Below are positions 62,939 through 64,000 of a stretch of DNA of 64,000 nt, one piece after another. The notes under the pieces were generated by a model, which saw only the letters and a list, made by a program, of their open reading frames with translations, had not been told where the DNA came from and did no database searches. Position 1 is the stretch's first letter, and each line of letters starts with the position of its first letter. This DNA is from Sulfuricurvum sp. (GTDB lineage: Bacteria > Campylobacterota > Campylobacteria > Campylobacterales > Sulfurimonadaceae), in the NCBI GenBank assembly GCA_030696775.1, contig JAUYRN010000012.1, forward strand, positions 191,426 to 255,425, in the 5' to 3' direction. The position numbers and the translations under genes were made by a program.

Positions 62939-64000
62939 ATGATGATGCAAAAAAAAATCAATTCTATCTCTCTCTTGTTGCTTTTCATTATTCTTATCAC
63001 AATATTTTTTCTATTTAATTTTGAACATGAAAATAAAAAAGATATTGTATTTGGCTGTAGTGCCGCTCTTACAGGTCCATTAAAAGACAACGGAATTGAC
63101 TACACAAATGGAATATTGTGCGGATTTAAAGCGTTTAACGATGCCGGAGGAGTACAAAAACGCCATGTCAAACTTAGGGTATTGGATGATCAATATGAGC
63201 CCTTCATCACAGGTAAAAATATAGAATCCTTAATGCTTGATACAAAGTTATTCGGTATTTTAGGTGTTGTTGGAACACCTACGTCCGAAGAAGCATTAAA
63301 GATTACGGCCAGAACACAAATCCCATTTTTGATGCCTCTAAGCGGTGCTGAGTTTTTATATAATTACCCCTATACCCATCTTTATACTCTCCGTCCTAGC
63401 TACGCTGATGAAGCGCGTGAAATGGTCAAACATATGCAAAAACAAAATATCCATAAAATTGCCATCTTCTATCAAAATGACAGCTATGGACTCGCTTCGT
63501 TATACGCACTCCAACAAGCAGTACGGTCAACACCCATTAAAATTGCTGCCGAAGGTGTTTATAATCGCAATACTCTTTCTATCCATTATGCGTTTAATGA
63601 GATCACTAAAGCCAATCCTGAAGCAGTCATCATCGGTGGAGCATTAAAACCGACCATCGAATTCATCCGTAAAACAGCACAGTTTAAACCCAAACTTACC
63701 TTTTACACTTTCTCATTTGTCGGCTATGAGCCTCTACGTAATGCATTGCTCGCAGAAAATTTAAAACATGTGCCGATGTACATGACACAAACTGTTCCGC
63801 CTCTAAGTAAAAACTTGCCCGAAATCACTCATTTTAAAGATCTTTACAAACACTATTATCCATTGAAAGAACCGACATCTATCGCCTTCGAAGGATATCT
63901 TGCTTCACTGGTCGTACTCAAAGCACTCACTGCCAATAAAAATCTTTCCCGTACTTCATTTGAAGATTCCCTTTCCAGACTAGAGTTTCCACTCGTTGAT
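62939..64000 (+). CDS. Periplasmic-binding-domain sensor or ABC substrate-binding protein (partial)
   Basis: Open from ATG 62939 (three ATGs in a row) to the window edge, 354 codons. Hydrophobic helix at residues ~10-26, no lipobox. Then a leucine/isoleucine/valine-binding-type fold: DIVFGCSAALTGPLKDNGID, YTNGILCGFKAFNDAGGVQK, ILGVVGTPTSEEALK, FYTFSFVGYEP. Since the N-terminal helix looks like an uncleaved anchor, it may be an extracellular sensor fused to an output domain beyond the edge. It could also be a transporter subunit. Upstream 95-base gap has a palindrome TGTTTTAAAACA (62877-62888). Confidence 0.7.
   Translation, partial: MMMQKKINSISLLLLFIILITIFFLFNFEHENKKDIVFGCSAALTGPLKDNGIDYTNGILCGFKAFNDAGGVQKRHVKLRVLDDQYEPFITGKNIESLMLDTKLFGILGVVGTPTSEEALKITARTQIPFLMPLSGAEFLYNYPYTHLYTLRPSYADEAREMVKHMQKQNIHKIAIFYQNDSYGLASLYALQQAVRSTPIKIAAEGVYNRNTLSIHYAFNEITKANPEAVIIGGALKPTIEFIRKTAQFKPKLTFYTFSFVGYEPLRNALLAENLKHVPMYMTQTVPPLSKNLPEITHFKDLYKHYYPLKEPTSIAFEGYLASLVVLKALTANKNLSRTSFEDSLSRLEFPLVD

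Overview
The window looks like chromosome of a free-living, nitrogen-fixing member of the Campylobacterota (a Sulfurimonas, Sulfuricurvum or Sulfurospirillum type). The case rests on moderately AT-rich DNA, a selenocysteine formate dehydrogenase operon with a twin-arginine small protein and TorD-like chaperone, NikR, a desulfoferrodoxin-type superoxide reductase, PDC and MASE3 sensor domains, and a compact nif cluster with ferredoxins and flavodoxin. Genus cannot be fixed from the sequence alone. No rRNA and no CRISPR array were seen.

Layout. (1) 1-11.5 kb, minus strand: one long chemotaxis operon, cheY, cheW, mcp, a small STAS-like gene, cheA, cheR, a PAS/MCP-like protein, a histidine-kinase-like protein without its phospho-acceptor His, cheD, cheB, a response regulator and a MASE3-PAS sensor cut by the window start. 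rpoN lies just upstream (11.8-13.0 kb). (2) 13.1-20.8 kb, minus strand: nif accessory cluster nifE, [phosphoethanolamine-transferase-like gene], nifN, nifX, DUF269, nifF, nifW, nifZ and two 2Fe-2S ferredoxins. The structural genes nifHDK are not in the window. Structured repeats with compensatory changes sit in the nif intergenic gaps. (3) 20.9-35.1 kb: a TonB receptor divergent from nikR, then housekeeping and stress genes (DMT exporter, MscS, dnaE, superoxide reductase, sodB, family-4 uracil-DNA glycosylase, a Crp-type regulator, a ferritin-like protein, ankyrin protein, ybgC).

(4) About 35.08-48.92 kb: an integrated mobilizable element. A tyrosine integrase ends exactly on the ybgC start codon. 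Then come an excisionase-like gene, small genes, a MOBF (TrwC/TraI-type) relaxase-helicase with a second gene nested in its 3' end, a candidate oriT with 10-bp-phased TTGA repeats, an Stb-like trio (DNA-binding protein, ParA-like ATPase, membrane coiled-coil protein), a frameshifted gamma-glutamylcyclotransferase-like gene, two tandem metallophosphoesterases, a coupling-protein-type ATPase and a WGR-domain protein. No type IV secretion channel genes are present. A 20-bp motif (TATACGAAA...TGCA) precedes three transcription units. A 9-bp repeat, ATGAATATT, at the ybgC start and near 48.91 kb is a plausible att core.

(5) 49.2-62.8 kb: porin, then the formate dehydrogenase locus on the minus strand (4Fe-4S protein, TorD-like chaperone, Tat small protein, fdhA with an in-frame UGA for selenocysteine and a matching SECIS hairpin, fdhB, fdhC, fdhD and a divergent cysteine-desulfurase-like gene). 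Next to it lie tRNA-Sec and, on the plus strand, selA and selB. Enzyme, sulfuration factors, tRNA and decoding factors thus form one local module, and a nearly identical 21-bp palindrome flanks tRNA-Sec on each side. The window ends in a periplasmic-binding-domain sensor cut by the right edge.
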